Positions 45,267-55,882 of a stretch of DNA of 64,000 bases are shown here, piece after piece. The DNA lies in NCBI GenBank assembly GCA_963971575.1, contig OZ020616.1, positions 20,131,713 to 20,195,712 of the forward strand. Direction: 5' to 3'. The notes beneath the pieces are model-generated. The model had not been told where the DNA came from and did not search any database. It saw nothing but the letters and a program-made list of their open reading frames with translations. The first letter of the stretch is position 1; each line of letters opens with the position of its first letter. Source of the DNA: Liopterus haemorrhoidalis. Lineage: Eukaryota; Arthropoda; Insecta; Coleoptera; Dytiscidae. The position numbers and the translations under genes are program-made.

Positions 45267-45536
45267 CTTTAATTTTAACATCTTTGTTTTCATTTTGAGT
45301 TTTAGTAGCATATCTGTACGGTAAGGACCACGGTTGGGCGTTTGGTAGTGGTCTAAGATTCTTGTAGTCTATATTCCGGTACTCAGCCAACTCCTCAATA
45401 TAAACATTACAGTGTTCATCTTTTAAGTCCAGTTTCTGAATATAACAGTGTAAGAAATCTTCGTCGTATTTTAGCAAACAGCGAGTACCAACTTTGAAAT
45501 TTTCATCACCATTGTACCAGTTATTTAATCGCCATT
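45267..45536 (-). CDS. otu: otu/OTUD4 exon: Tudor domain
   Basis: Acceptor AATTTTTAG, donor AAAG|GTATGT; it takes two bases to finish the Glu codon split from the exon at 54295-54561 and leaves one base. It encodes WRLNNWYNGDENF, then a Tudor fold: FKVGTRCLLKYDEDFLHCYI (beta 1-2, with the conserved G..C entry), then VYIEELAEYRNIDYKNLRPL (the family's V.VEELG...V...NLKP strand pair), followed by PNAQPWSLPY. OTU followed by Tudor is the domain order of Otu and OTUD4. Tudor folds bind methylated peptides or mediate protein contacts. The basic tail KTQNENKDVKIK leads into the next exon. Confidence 0.9.
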
Positions 45537-45754
45537 CTAAAAATTACATTGCGTTTTAACTATGCTACAGAAGACCTGAATTATTACATTAGTTTAAAAG
45601 TTTTTTTTTTTTTTGTGATCTGTTCAAAACAATTTTCTTACCAAATTCGGGTAGTTGAATTTGAATTTGATTTTCAAAAAATTCTATCACGACTAGGTTT
45701 TGAGATATTTAATTTAATCAAGGTGTAACTGAACTCTCGTTATTTACTTATAAC
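45537..45754. other. Intron sequence beside the Tudor exon
   Basis: T-rich, with nothing recognised. Confidence 0.4.
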
Positions 45755-46363
45755 TAGAGCTCGACAAATCTAGATGCTATAGTCGGATTGCTGATAGGTG
45801 ACTGTTACATGTATGTATCAAGTAGTGCATTCATATAATAATCTAGTTACCATATTTCAGCGATTTTAAAAATGTTTTTTCTTATTTGTCTTAACTGTCA
45901 GTGTCTGGTAATAAATATTAATTAAAATATGGCTTGCGGCCAATTATTAAATTCACAAACATTATTTTTAAATCTGCTGGAATAAACAACAAATTATAAT
46001 CCAAAATTTACGTATGAGTATAAATTTTTCTTTATTTATAATTATTAGCTTAAAATTAATAATTTTGTTTGTTTAAGTACTGCTGTAAATTTATTTTCGC
46101 GTTCTAATTAGTAAAGATATCTACGAATCATGCCGTTTCTTTCTAATGCTTTGTATTTTATTCAAATAATTTTGAAGGCTAATTGTCAACTTGCGTCACT
46201 ATACGTTACTATGGGTATGCAAATAATTATAATAATATAGACAGAGAAAGCATATAGTATTGAATATCGATACTTAACGAACAGTCACTTATCAGCAATC
46301 CGACTATAGTGGTAGCTAGATTTTTTCACCTGGTGACTAAAAACTACGATTTGTCTAGCCCTA
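45755..46363. mobile_element. hAT-like MITE, TAGAGCTCGACAAATC ends
   Basis: Left TAGAGCTCGACAAATC, right GATTTGTCTAGCCCTA, with a second inverted pair ATAGTCGGATTGCTGATA/TATCAGCAATCCGACTAT. Flanking octamers only partly agree (CTTATAAC, CTGATACA), so the superfamily is tentative. Confidence 0.65.
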
Positions 46364-47652
46364 CTGATACATAGTTATATTAATTTTGATATCACCGTTC
46401 TTGTAGGAACTTTAACAAACTTTCAGAATATTTCCATCCACTTTGGCGATTTGTTAACAGTTCCGGAGATAACCAGCAAAATGTGTAAAAAAATGTTTTA
46501 TTTTTTATTTCCCAATCCCTGGTAAATATAATTAATTTATAACATTACACCACTTTAATCACAGTATTGACTGTTTAAGAATTAAGTTTTTTTTTTCAAA
46601 TTTTGACACTTTTCCTCAACAGGTCAAAATATTGTTTTTAGTTAAAAACAGTGTAAAAATTCATTAATTTTGAGATTCTGAATTATTTTGTAATACCAAC
46701 AGTCTGATTACCAAATATTTTATGGACGGTCTTTGCTAGTCAATTATAAAAGAAAGATTAAAATATATATAAAAAGAAAGCAATCGCTACAAAACATTTT
46801 TAGCAGTATACGTTATTTTTTCTATTTAAACCATTTTTAGTTTTAATGGATAAATATGTATGTTACCTATATTAATAAAATTGAAGGCTATATCTGTTTT
46901 TTTTTTGTTTTTACACTTTTCAGGTGATCGTAAAACGATATCCGCAAAAAACAAAACAATTAGCGTCTGTCTGTTCGAGATTCACGCAAAAACGGCTGGA
47001 CATATTTCAACAAAATTTGGTAGAATTATACAAGATTCGAACATAGGTTGTATGGCATATCAAACTTTTCAGTTCAAAGGGATGTTTCAGGGTTAAAACA
47101 GTTTACTAAAAAACTTAAAATATCTCTTTTATTGTTGATTTATTAGCAAAAACGTATATGACAAAAAATGTTTATAATAAGAAAACAAATCTTTTCTGTT
47201 CTATGCATTTTTTCAATTTGATGAATATTTGGGGAGTAACGAGGGGACACCCTAAAACTAAAATCTTGAAACATGGCACATATTATTTACTTAACATCAA
47301 AAATGTATATAAGAAAATTAGTTTAGAATCAAGACTTTTTTTATGTTCAATAAGATGAATATTTGGGGCCTTAGGGAGACCACCTAAAATATCTCACATA
47401 TTATTTACAACAAAAATATATACCTATAAAAAAAGTTGTTTTCAATGAAGAATCGATTATTTTCTTTGAATGTAATTTTTAATAAAAGCAATATTTGGGG
47501 GCTTTGGATAGCGCGACCTATACATTTGAAATATTTCATTTATTATTTACTTAACTAGTGCACCCATTGCCAACTGTGTTGGCAGACGCATCATTACCTC
47601 AATGTGGAACTTATGCGACGCCTCTAACTTCTTTCTCTAGCCATACTCCTTA
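46364..47652. repeat. Old dispersed repeats
   Basis: Second and longer copy of the block described at 44206-45266, followed by repeated AAGAAA...AATATTTGGGG phrases. No exons. Confidence 0.45.
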
Positions 47653-47958
47653 AGACGCGTTCTCACGAGTCAAGTTTAGTTGACCGATTTTAGTTGAACA
47701 ACAAAAGTTGAATGAAAAACCTAGTGAGAACCTTTTGTTTCAACAAAGTTGATCGATTTTTAGTGGATCAAGAAAAGTTTGACCGAGTCAAACTTTTATC
47801 GTTCAAGTATGAGTCATCTTTGAGTTGAAATAGGTATATAGGTGACACGTGTGAACCCGCCGAATCGCCTTGGCCTGTCAGTTTGCTTTCAACTCGTATC
47901 GAGTGCAGCTGTTTTCTCCGTGTTGTTTTTCGGGCCGTGTTTTCGAATATCTCACAAA

Positions 47959-48039
47959 ATGAGTGTCAAGTGGTCCGAAAGCGTGATTTTCAAATTTTTA
48001 GAACTATACAATATAGAACTATGGTCTATTTCAAAGTAG
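47959..48039 (+). pseudogene. MADF protein remnant of the Harbinger element
   Basis: MSVKWSESVIFKFLELYNIE then LWSISK and a stop. W..E.V..FLELY....LW is the first helix region of the MADF/Myb-SANT-like DNA-binding protein that Harbinger elements encode beside the transposase. About 26 residues remain of a normally far longer protein. Confidence 0.65.
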
Positions 48040-48916
48040 AAAAAAGTAGATAGCGCTGCGAACCGAGTACGATTTACATTGATCAAATACAGTATAGCGG
48101 GAAATTTAAAATAAGTTACAACTAGGGCATGGGCGTAGCAACTGGGTTAGCAAGTGATTTTTTTTTTAATATAAAAAAGGTTAATAAGGTATTGGAATAA
48201 ACAAGGCAGATAATACACGTTATTACGTTATTTATACGACATAAATTCAGTTTAATGGGAAATTTAAAAAATTAAAAAAATATTAATTTTAAAAATTATG
48301 TACTATATGTAAAAAGAGAGATTTGGCTAAAAGTTTAAACAAAGCAATAAAACAAACAATATATCTTCAGAGCTAAAGTTTCTTATTTAAATAATTATTG
48401 TAAATAAATATTAAAAATATATAAATATATGAAGGTCTAAAAATTATATCAATAACTTCTTCTTTGGGCACAATCAACTGGGCTGTCTTTTGGCCTCACA
48501 TTAGTCCTCTTTCTTGATCTGTTAATTGTCAACTGTCAAAAAATATTTATATGTCAGATAACCTAAAAAATATATAACTGCGTAAAAACAAATTACATGG
48601 AGAATTTTCTCCATAAAATCTACGTCAAGAATATAAATAAAAGTCTAAATATGTAAACAATAACAAAATATATGAGAAAAATTAAATAATATAAATAATA
48701 TATATTTCCAATGTAGGACACTGAACATCTGTCAACTTGGACTAAAAACAATATTTTTACAGTGTAATAGGGATGAAGATCTAAACCAATCCGAAGCAAG
48801 GACAAACAGCTCCTATCTTCTTACACACATTTTTCTACTTTGAAATAGACCATATATAATCTTTATCCGACACTGAACTTTCAATAGCAATTCCTCAAAT
48901 TTTTCTTCCGATATTC

Positions 48917-49192
48917 TCAACTTTCATGATGTCTATATCCTTCACTATCCTCTAACGCTAGTTCCCTTAGCAATGTCTCCGAAGCTCCCAATCGGTTTCT
49001 TCTCAAGATCCACTGTCTCGCCCAAAAACGACGCTTTCGACGATTGTTACTTAATAGAATTGTTCGCAGTTCTTCTTGTAACATAACGGTTATAGTATGC
49101 ACCACTTCGCGCACCGCTACCTTCAAAGCTATTGTAACACTGAAACGGTTTGATCGATTTCCGTTGAAACGTATGAACCAAAACTGATTCAA
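48917..49192 (-). pseudogene. Harbinger transposase N-terminus
   Basis: The 91-residue minus-strand frame ends with NRRKRRFWARQWILRRNRLG and ASETLLRELALEDSEGYR. RRRFW.R.W...R...G....L..EL..ED...Y is the N-terminal signature of HARBI1-like transposases. The frame stops before the RM..F..LL block, and the DDE core is absent. The start region is probably non-native because the upstream part overlaps the TIR. Confidence 0.75.
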
Positions 49193-49440
49193 GTCGCATA
49201 CAACTTTTGCTGATCAACTAAAATCGGTCAACTAAACTTGACTCGTGAGAAAGCGCCTTTACTTCAATCAATTCAAGTTGATCAACTCTCGCCCTTTATT
49301 AAAAACTGGACAAATTATAAATATTATTCCGAATTATTTATTCATAAACTTTTTAAGATAGGAAAACGATTAATTTTTACTCAGTGCATAACATTTATAA
49401 TGTTAAAACTAATAATGATTTGAGACGTTAATTTATGGCC

Positions 49441-49826
49441 ACGAAACCATAAATATTTCAGTATGTAATTATATTCGTAGATTCTTAGAGAATAAATCTG
49501 TCAAATATTGTTCATATCAGTCAAACGATATAGCAGTGTCTAGTGTTTCTTGTTTATGCCTACGAAATTTCTATATATAATTATATTTGTAGATTCTTAG
49601 AGAATAAATCGGCAATATATTGTTCATATCAGTTAAAGGATATAGGATTGTGTAGAGTTTCTCGTTTATGACTACGAAACGCTTGACATTTCTATATGTA
49701 ATTTTATTCGCAAGTTTTTAGAGAATAAATCTGTAAAATACTGTTCATATCAGTCAAAGGATATAGGAGTATCTAGAGTATCTTGTTTATGCCTACGAAA
49801 CCCTAGACATTTATGTATATAATTAT
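49441..49826. repeat. ~120-bp tandem array, left part
   Basis: TACGAAA...TTCTTAGAGAATAAATCTG...GTTCATATCAGTCAAA recurs at about 49441, 49561, 49673 and 49794 (periods 112-121 bp). The array is interrupted after AATTATAT and resumes at 53561. Confidence 0.85.
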
Positions 49827-49849
49827 ATATACATAAGAGAGTTCTTAGA

Positions 49850-52800
49850 AACTGTTTTATTTATTTATGTTTTATTTATGTTTTATTTATTTATATTTAT
49901 TTATTTATATTTAGTCATTTTATGTTCCTCACTTATATTATTAGTTATATAGGTTTTAAGTTATGTCTTAAACCTTGATTTTAAACAGAACTTTCTCATT
50001 AGTTTAAAGGATCTGTTTTACGAGAACGTTTCCTCTGTTAACGTATGTTAGAGTTCTTATGGCTAAGTATAGATCCTGAAAATGGACACATACATAAAAA
50101 ATTATGATAATCTGGATTTAAAAACAATTAATTTAACATGCACACAAGATGCTAGAAAAGTATTAACTGATAAGCAATTCTGCTTGAATATATTTCATAT
50201 GAATATAAGAAGTATTGCAAAAAACTTTGATGAAGCCTTAATCATTTTGGAGGACTTAAGATGTAAATTTAGTGTGATAATATTCACTGAGACATGGAAA
50301 GTAACAAGCAGTAGTTTATTTCAAATTGATGGATACAAAATGATATATAACAATGGAAATATAAATCAAAATGATGGAACTATTGTGTACATCAGAAATG
50401 ATGTTATATCGACATATGAATTGACAAATCTAGATGATATAGTTGCCATAAGACTTAAGTTAAAATGGAACTCAAAAATTATAAATATAACCGCAATATA
50501 CAGATCGCCGCAAACAAATGTTGAAAGATTTATACAATCACTAAGAACATATCTCCGGCATACCAGTAAAAATGAGCAAGAAATATTTATTGGCGATATT
50601 AATATAGATTTGTTTGAAAACACAGTTCAGTCTGATGAATATATTGAAACACTATATGAATTTGGATTTATGTCATTAATAAATGATTACACAAGAATAA
50701 CTGCCAACACCAAAAGTTGCATTGATCATGTTTTTCTAAAATCGAAAATAGACAGTGAAAAAATATTTCCCCTAATCTTGCATGATAATACAACGGACCA
50801 TTTTCCTGTAATGACGTGCATAGATTTTGATTCTGATACTGCTCCTCAGCCTGGAAACATAAATACACGAATACAGAAAACTGTGGACTGGGGAAAATTA
50901 CGAAGTAAATTAAAAAATGAGAATTGGACAGAAGTGTTTACAAATAGTGTAGAGAAATCTGCAGAACTATTCATGCATAAAATCCAAACGCACATCACAG
51001 CTTCAACTGCTGTGAAAACAATAAAAATAAAAAACAAAAGGAAGCCGTGGATTTCACAAGGTCTTATAAACTCAATGAATGAAAGAGATAGACTCTTTCG
51101 GGATCACGTACGAAATCCAGGTGATGAAATTAAGCAGCAGGAATATAAATATTATAGAAACCAGGTAGTAAAGTTAATTAAGAAAATGAAAAATTTATAT
51201 TATAAGCAAGAAATAGAGAAAAATGAAGGAATGAATAATTTATATAAAATAGTTAGGGAAGCAGCTAACTCTACAATTAAAAAACAGAGGACCGTTAGCA
51301 GTACTATTTTAATCGACAATAGAGAGACACAAGATAAAAAAGAAATTGCACAAGAATTTAATAATTATTATGCCAATATTGGGAAATCCTTAGCCGAACA
51401 AATAATTGGAAAAGACAAGTCAAGTTCAGACAACACCTCAGACATACCGCATCTGCCTACTTCATGTTACTTGGAACCTACTACTCCATACGAAATACAA
51501 GGAAAAATACTAAATATGAAATCCAAAAAGGCTCCAGGTATTGATGAAATCAACAACGAACTGCTAAAGCAAGTGGCTGAAGAGATAAGTGAACCGATGT
51601 GTAATTTAGTTAATAAATGCTTTGAAGAAGGAGAGTGCCCATCACACTTTAAAATGGGAGTAATAACGCCTATATTCAAGGAAGGAGACAGTAGAGTTAT
51701 TGAAAACTACCGACCTATCACACTGTTACCCACACTTGCAAAAATTTTTGAGCAGTGCCTCAAAGATAGGATCGTAAAATTCCTTGAACTCAACAAAATA
51801 ATATCACCTCACCAATACGGCTTCACCAAAAACAAAAGTACCCAGGATGCACTTTCCACTTTAACATCTCAAATCTACGAAGCTCTTGATAAAACCAGAT
51901 CTGCTATAACGGTATTTATTGACCTAAAAAAGGCGTTTGACACAATAAGCCACAAAATTCTCTTAACAAAACTAGAAAGGCTAGGCTTCAGAGGGATAGT
52001 GCACAAACTGCTATCAAACTACCTCCATAATAGAAAACAAGTAGTGAGAATAGGTGACGTCATCAGCGAAGAAGCATTGGTACAGTATGGTGTTCCTCAA
52101 GGTAGTATTCTCGGTCCTACTTTGTTTATCATCTATCTAAACGACTTACTGACACTAAAATCACGAGGGTTAATAATTTCCTATGCAGATGACACGGCAA
52201 TATTTTATGCGGCAGATGACTGGTATACTCTCCAAACCATAATAAGTGAAGATCTGGCCAATATAACTAGATGGATGAACCATAATCTCCTCACTGTTAA
52301 TCTGGACAAAACTAAGTATATGCCATTTACAGCATATAGTGATAAAATGCCTACTTACAAAACTATTAAAATACAAGGAACAAGAAGTAACACAGTAGAT
52401 TGTCATTGTCATCACATAGCGTCATCTAGTTCTATCAAATACCTAGGGATTGTAATGGATCCACATTTAAGGTGGGACAAACACGTAAGCCAAACTATCA
52501 AGAAACTCAGAGGACTGATATACATGTTCAAACAAGTAAAACACTTCTTGAAAATCAAACAATTAAAGGTTCTATACTATGGTTTATTCCATTCTGTCCT
52601 TTCATATGGCATCATTGGTTGGGGAGGAGCCTACGATTCTCATTTGGAAAGACTAAAAAGGATGCAAAATAGGGTAATAAAATTACTTTTTAATTTAAAA
52701 TACAACACACCATCGATATCACTCTACAGTAATGAAACACAAATCATCAACATCAGACAAATATTTGTAAATGCAATACTACTGTACCATTACAAAAACC

Positions 52801-53294
52801 CTAAGGCTCAAGTTATATCTCACAGTTATGGGACTAGAGCACGGAATAAAAAGCTTCTGAAGCACACGCACAGTTATAAAAAAATAGGTCAAAGATGTTT
52901 TAGCAACTTACTTCCTAAATTGTTTACCATGTTACCTGAAGAAATAAGAAATACCAAAGTGTACCATAAATACAAACAGAAAACCAAGCAGTGGCTCATA
53001 CAAACAGGACCAGAAACTTTTGATCAAATATTCGTATAGTTAACTAATTACTGCGCACTATCTGATTCTATGTAAAAGAGAATCCTCTCGTTTGAATTTG
53101 AATTTGAATTCATTCAATATATGTAAGTTCTTTATGTATTTCTGATGTATATTTTGGTTTGTATGTTTGAACTCCTAAAATTTAATTTACTATACTTATG
53201 TTAAAATTGATTATATCTAGCAATTCAAAATTTAAAAAATAAAAACAAATAAATAAATAAATGAATGGAATGGAATGAATGAATGAATAAAATA

Positions 53295-53334
<40 letters not shown>

Positions 53335-53335
53335 T
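49850..53335 (+). mobile_element. Near-complete non-LTR retrotransposon inserted in a tandem array
   Basis: One long ORF (50082-53039), a 3' UTR of about 260 bp with AAAAATAAAAACAAATAAAT, and a poly(A) run at 53297-53332. The 5' leader is T-rich. The exact 5' end and target-site duplication could not be fixed because further repeat sequence (53336-53560) separates the poly(A) from the resumed array. No ORF1 gag-like protein was seen upstream. Confidence 0.8.
50082..53039 (+). CDS. Non-LTR retrotransposon endonuclease-reverse transcriptase, intact 985 aa
   Basis: Enzyme that nicks the target and copies its own RNA there. Residues about 35-240 form an APE-like endonuclease: FHMNIRSIAKNF, then the metal-binding Glu in FTETW (~68), GDINIDLFE (~171) and NTTDHFPVM with the catalytic Asp-His (~236). 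A linker with a predicted basic helix follows. RT spans about 470-760: KKAPGIDEINNELLK, ENYRPITLLP, motif A VFIDLKKAFDTISH (~612), motif B YGVPQGSILGPTLF (~670), motif C SYADDTAIFY (~700). The C-terminal part has LGIVMDPHLRWDKHV and RLKRMQNRVIKLLF. All catalytic residues expected are present and no stop interrupts the frame. Motif order and sequence place it in the Jockey/CR1 group; the clade is not certain. ATG at 50082 precedes the endonuclease by a sensible distance. Confidence 0.95.
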   Translation: MDTYIKNYDNLDLKTINLTCTQDARKVLTDKQFCLNIFHMNIRSIAKNFDEALIILEDLRCKFSVIIFTETWKVTSSSLFQIDGYKMIYNNGNINQNDGTIVYIRNDVISTYELTNLDDIVAIRLKLKWNSKIINITAIYRSPQTNVERFIQSLRTYLRHTSKNEQEIFIGDINIDLFENTVQSDEYIETLYEFGFMSLINDYTRITANTKSCIDHVFLKSKIDSEKIFPLILHDNTTDHFPVMTCIDFDSDTAPQPGNINTRIQKTVDWGKLRSKLKNENWTEVFTNSVEKSAELFMHKIQTHITASTAVKTIKIKNKRKPWISQGLINSMNERDRLFRDHVRNPGDEIKQQEYKYYRNQVVKLIKKMKNLYYKQEIEKNEGMNNLYKIVREAANSTIKKQRTVSSTILIDNRETQDKKEIAQEFNNYYANIGKSLAEQIIGKDKSSSDNTSDIPHLPTSCYLEPTTPYEIQGKILNMKSKKAPGIDEINNELLKQVAEEISEPMCNLVNKCFEEGECPSHFKMGVITPIFKEGDSRVIENYRPITLLPTLAKIFEQCLKDRIVKFLELNKIISPHQYGFTKNKSTQDALSTLTSQIYEALDKTRSAITVFIDLKKAFDTISHKILLTKLERLGFRGIVHKLLSNYLHNRKQVVRIGDVISEEALVQYGVPQGSILGPTLFIIYLNDLLTLKSRGLIISYADDTAIFYAADDWYTLQTIISEDLANITRWMNHNLLTVNLDKTKYMPFTAYSDKMPTYKTIKIQGTRSNTVDCHCHHIASSSSIKYLGIVMDPHLRWDKHVSQTIKKLRGLIYMFKQVKHFLKIKQLKVLYYGLFHSVLSYGIIGWGGAYDSHLERLKRMQNRVIKLLFNLKYNTPSISLYSNETQIINIRQIFVNAILLYHYKNPKAQVISHSYGTRARNKKLLKHTHSYKKIGQRCFSNLLPKLFTMLPEEIRNTKVYHKYKQKTKQWLIQTGPETFDQIFV

Positions 53336-53560
53336 ATGTATTGTCAGAGCTATATAGGTTACTGATATAATATAATATCAAAAATTGTATATTTTGGTTG
53401 CACACACAAGCTCCTTAGAGCTTAAGTGCTATTTCACTTATTTGTCTGCAAGTTTGAAGTTTTCGTGTTGTTTATGTTTATTCAACTATCATGTTTATTT
53501 TATTTGTAATGTACACCTAATGGCAAATAAATTATTATTATTAATTATTATTATTATTAA
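53336..53560 (+). repeat. 3' end of another non-LTR element
   Basis: TAATGGCAAATAAATTATTA followed by an ATT-repeat tail at 53520-53560 is the classic 3' terminus of Jockey-type elements. No coding part is attached, so the 985-aa element may have landed inside or beside it. Confidence 0.55.
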
Positions 53561-53900
53561 AAATATTCGTAGATCCTTAGAGAATAAATCTGTCAAATAT
53601 TGTTCATATCGGTCAAAGCATATAAGGGTGTCTAAAGTCTCTTGTTTATGTCTACGAAACCCTAGACATTTCTCCGTGTAATTATATTTGTAGGGTCTTA
53701 GAAAATAAATCTGCAAAATATTGATATCGGTCAAAAGATATAGGAGTGTCTGTTCTTGTTTATGCCTACGAAATCCTAGACATTTCTATATGTAATTATA
53801 TTCGTAGATTCTTAGAGAGCAAATCTGCAAAATATTATTCATATTGGTCAAAGGATATAGCAGTGTCTAGAGTTTCTTGTTTATGCCTACGAAATCAGAC
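53561..53900. repeat. ~120-bp tandem array, right part
   Basis: Same unit as 49441-49826, with TACGAAA at 53653, 53768 and 53889. Confidence 0.85.
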
Positions 53901-54294
53901 GAATCATCACGAATCCTCACGAAAAATGATTCATATTGAAGAAACGATTCTTTTACCTTTCAATGTGATTTTTGATAAGATGATTATTTGGGGGATCCTA
54001 CACTTGAAATATGTCAATTATCATAATCACTTATCAACAAATATGTATTTAACAAAAACCGTGCACGTACTTAGTAAGTAATAATCGAGATTACAGGCAT
54101 ACAATGATTTTTTTGTAATATCTTAAAATCTAGACATGATAGAATTTTTTGAAAATCAGATTTGAATTCAGAATCACAGAATTAATTCAAAAAATATATT
54201 TTTTAGTAAACATATACTTTATAAAAATGTATAAAGTACTGTTTTCAGTGATGCCCAGCAAGAAAATGTCCAACCTATTTAACTCATACCTTAC

Positions 54295-54561
54295 CTTTTC
54301 TAAATTCACTCCAAGCATCGAATTCAATATTTCGATATAAATTTGGATCGAGTGCCTTAGCTATTTTGAAAGGAAATGGAGTCTGAACAGTTCCAGTATT
54401 GTTTCTTTTGGAAACCTGCTTTAAGAACTCTTCTTCTGAGTTATTATTTTCGTCATATTTAAGTACGATATTATCATCTTTGTCATAAAGCATCTTATTT
54501 AACACTTTATCCACATGTTTCATCTTAAATACTTTTTCGTATAGTACTTTATATACTATTG
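54295..54561 (-). CDS. otu: otu/OTUD4 exon: end of OTU region and linker
   Basis: Acceptor CTATTTTTTTATAG, donor AAAAG|GTAAGG. After two bases of a split codon it reads [20 protein letters not shown], matching the LLYELLYEKVF...V segment that closes the OTU domain in OTUD4. An acidic, Asn-rich linker follows ([14 protein letters not shown]), then [20 protein letters not shown] with WSEFRK, the family's conserved (V/I).K.L.P..YRN.E...W motif before the Tudor domain. The split Glu codon continues in phase in the exon at 45267-45536. The catalytic Asp/Cys-or-Ser/His residues are encoded by exons beyond the right edge of the window. Otu is a deubiquitinase needed in the Drosophila female germline; OTUD4 is its vertebrate relative. 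Confidence 0.92.
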
Positions 54562-54702
54562 CTATAAAAAAATAGAAAAATTAGTCAAAACAAAAGAAAA
54601 TACTGTCTGCTATATTGAAATATAAGTATTCACATGCCAAACCATGCACTTCGTCGCAACGACCAGTTTATTGCCGCGTACTTTAAGACAGATTGGTTTG
54701 TA

Positions 54703-55034
54703 TACTTCAGTTTTTAAGAGACGTCTAATCAAGGCCACGTGACAGATATTATAATTAACGTACTGATTTATTTCTATCTCACTTATTCTGGAAGGTTGTA
54801 AAAGAATTACAAGTGCGCAGTTTGTCAGTCTGCTTTGTTCCTCGTTTAGGCATAGCTACGACAAACGTGCATAGGTACTGTTCGTATTGTGAGAATTCAC
54901 TGTGCTAAGTTTTTCTTAGATTCTAGCCTTACCCTAAGCGAACCAATGGCGTAAAACCTGGTAGGCGTGGCTAAACTCTTACACTATACACTTCGTAGAC
55001 AACCTTGATCAGACCTCTTAAAAACTGAAGTGTA
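54703..55034. mobile_element. TA-flanked MITE, ~27-bp TIRs
   Basis: TACTTCAGTTTTTAAGAG at the left and CTCTTAAAAACTGAAGTGTA at the right, extending through TCTAATCAAGG/CCTTGATCAGA. 332 bp; it lies 140 bp from the otu exon at 54295-54561, in its upstream intron. Confidence 0.75.
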
Positions 55035-55255
55035 TGTATAGAAATTTTGAGCCGTTGAAAAAATTAATTGTTTTTAAACGTATTATGACTTATTAAATGA
55101 GAACCTCGGAAAAATTGGTCCAGTATTAACTAAATTAAGACAGGTCACGGTTAGTGTGCAGATTCGCTCCCTAAATACGGCAAAGCACCACACCCCACCA
55201 GAGCCGCAGTAAGGAAAACTTGCGCTAGGGGCAAAACTGTGTTTTGGCGCCCTTG

Positions 55256-55440
55256 GCAAATAAATGTAAGTGATAAGCAAAAACAAGATTCTCACCTCCC
55301 AAAATCTAGATGATGAGCAAAAAATAAAGGTCGTCAGCTCCTAAATTCCAAGTGATGAACAAAAAAAAAGGTCCTCACCTCCCAAAACCCAAGTGAAAAG
55401 CAAAAAAAAAAGTCCTCACTTTCGCAATGTGGCGCCCTTT
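55256..55440. repeat. Minisatellite of hairpin units CTCAC...AAGTGA...AGCAAAAA
   Basis: About five units of 35-40 bp, each with a CTCAC(C/T)T...AAGTGA(A/T) inverted pair and an A-rich spacer. The same unit occurs at 63085-63300 and 30300-30365. GC-rich CCGTCGCCCCCTCCGCCCCC follows at 55449. Confidence 0.75.
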
Positions 55441-55882
55441 TCCTTAGTGCGCTAGGGGCCGTCGCCCCCTCCGCCCCCCTTCCTGCGACTCTGCACCCCA
55501 CAGTGAGATTGTGGTGCCGACAGGCAAGCAATCCACCACATCGAATTTGAGGGCTTACTCTGATCAGACTAGCGACATCTTGAATGCGAATAAATATGTA
55601 ACTTAAATGTTTCTGTGCAACGAATGTACTTGATTTATAGCATATCTTTTCTAAGTTATTGTTAGTTTCTTATTTTATATTATATTTAGTATAATTTTTA
55701 TGATGCGTATACATATGTAATACGCTAAATAAATAAGGAACAAAATATAATTTAAAAAAATATATATTCTTATTTTAACGTGTGTGGGAGTGGTAATTCA
55801 GAAATAAAAATTCATTATTATTTAAAATATAATTAATCAATTAGTTAAAAATATTGTAATTATTTAAATATAAAAACTAATC

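Larger units (their letters stand above)
47653..49258. mobile_element. PIF/Harbinger element with remnants of both genes
   Basis: TTA duplication at 47650-47652 and 49259-49261. TIRs of about 45 bp: TCTCACGAGTCAAGTTTAGT then TGACCGATTTTAGTTGA, mirrored at the right. A MADF-type ORF starts near the left end on the plus strand and the transposase starts near the right end on the minus strand, so the two genes converge as in other Harbinger elements. The centre is deleted and AT-rich. Confidence 0.85.
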
